21,910 bases of DNA, from contig CAZEHW010000021.1 in the NCBI GenBank assembly GCA_964511865.1, positions 1-21,910 of the forward strand, given 5' to 3'. This stretch comes from ChocPot-Mid sp964511865. GTDB lineage: Bacteria; Bacteroidota; Ignavibacteria; Kapaibacteriales; UBA2268. Shown in pieces: positions 21,216 to 21,910 of this stretch (the first letter of the stretch is position 1; the number at the start of each line of letters is the position of its first letter). The notes below the pieces were generated by a model that was given only the letters and a program-made list of their open reading frames with translations, had not been told where the DNA came from and ran no database searches. The position numbers were made by a program, and so were the translations under genes.

Positions 21216-21910
21216 GATACAACTACTTTTGAAGTTTTTAGCTCTCCGCTAAATGCTTTCTGTAACACACTCTTTTTTAATTCTTCCAAATATAATATTT
21301 TTTGCTGATATATTGTTTCTAACTTCTTTGTTTCGGCTGATAGGACATCGAGTTTTTGGACGATTGCTTGTTGGACTTTTAATGAGGGATAAGAAATTGG
21401 ATACTTTTTAATCATAGGAACAGTCAATTGAGGTATTGACGAACCACTATGTTTAAAATCAATTCCACCTATGACATAATTCAAATATGCCAAATCAATT
21501 ATGCCCTTTTTGGGAGTCACAACTATTAATCGTATTGCAGGATAAAAAGCTTCTTTTCTTATCTCAGAATAGCCAATTGTTCCTCTTGCTGATATTGTAA
21601 TACTTGGCTTTGTCACTCTTGCTATATTAGTATAACCATACAATCCTTTGTTTTTTTCTCCATTTGAAAATATTGGAATTAGATAAGCATTAGTTTGGTA
21701 CTTAGATGAATTATCTTTTGGTACATCTCCACCTGCAAATAGTTCATCACATACTTCCCCCAACGTCTTCTCTTCCCAACCATCTCCTTTTTTCTCAAAC
21801 ACTCCTTGCAAATAACTCTCGAAAAGTTCGCGGGCATTCCTGAGGTTACTCTCTGCATTAGCTTTTGCTTTGGCTATTGCAGTAAATACTTCGTCTAATA
21901 TTGCTACGAT
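21212..21910 (-). CDS. hsdS: Type I restriction specificity subunit HsdS, partial
   Basis: The 3' part of hsdS, open to the window edge at 21910. Visible are the central conserved coiled-coil segment (IVAILDEVFTAIAKAKANAE, then NARELFESYLQGVF), the second target-recognition domain (about 45 to 190 of the visible residues; GWEEKTLGEVCDELFAGG ... SGSSIPQLTVPMIKKYPIS) and the C-terminal helix LEELKKSVLQKAFSGEL. The first target-recognition domain lies outside the window. The frame runs from position 21910 without stop, so the TTG at 21811 is not the start. The second domain sets half of the bipartite target, which cannot be read from sequence. The stop is TGA overlapping the hsdR ATG. Confidence 0.92.
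   Translation of the reverse strand: MVAILDEVFTAIAKAKANAESNLRNARELFESYLQGVFEKKGDGWEEKTLGEVCDELFAGGDVPKDNSSKYQTNAYLIPIFSNGEKNKGLYGYTNIARVTKPSITISARGTIGYSEIRKEAFYPAIRLIVVTPKKGIIDLAYLNYVIGGIDFKHSGSSIPQLTVPMIKKYPISYPSLKVQQAIVQKLDVLSAETKKLETIYQQKILYLEELKKSVLQKAFSGELKTSKVVVS

Overview
The window is AT-rich chromosomal DNA from a bacterium of the Bacteroidota/FCB group, probably one of its deep branches (Ignavibacteria/Kapabacteria/Chlorobi-like). This placement is an inference. It rests on two surface proteins with type IX secretion (T9SS) C-terminal sorting domains, lipoproteins with Bacteroidota-style lipoboxes, genes that often lack a Shine-Dalgarno sequence, and a FlgD homologue in an otherwise T9SS-type genome. 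No rRNA, tRNA, CRISPR array, integrase or intact transposase was seen.

Layout. Positions 1-37 hold the first 12 codons of a minus-strand gene, divergent from mltG (138-1163, +). A long minus-strand block follows (11414 down to 1160): a 1725-residue secreted VWA / 14-WD40 / lectin / T9SS protein, a four-helix membrane protein, a second secreted WD40-T9SS protein, a tiny signal-peptide ORF, rfbC, an FKBP-type prolyl isomerase lipoprotein and a small lipoprotein whose stop overlaps that of mltG. On the plus strand, from 11723, are a class V aminotransferase/cysteine desulfurase and a small TOPRIM-like protein. A FlgD-like gene (13971-13429, -) with a damaged 5' end converges on them.

From about 13990 to 16000 the DNA is accessory and decaying. 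It holds dispersed repeats, a 9-bp tandem repeat, a secreted protein with an internally duplicated domain, the last ~50 residues of an Rhs/YD-repeat core, and a toxin-antitoxin pair whose MazF-like toxin carries an in-frame TAA. Housekeeping genes resume with murA and an EnvC-like coiled-coil/LytM protein, separated by a G-rich TTAGG-type array. The window ends in a type I restriction system: hsdR complete and hsdS running off the right edge, both on the minus strand.

How the genes relate. mltG, murA and the EnvC-like protein all concern peptidoglycan, but they are scattered rather than in one operon. The two WD40-T9SS proteins are likely exported through the same secretion route. No single new multi-gene system is convincingly present. 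The most noteworthy signals are (i) several families of short periodic repeats, some of which have entered coding sequence (the giant gene, the start of flgD, possibly rfbC); (ii) the giant surface protein architecture; (iii) the broken mazF with a likely operator repeat upstream; and (iv) the Rhs remnant beside a duplicated-domain secreted protein.
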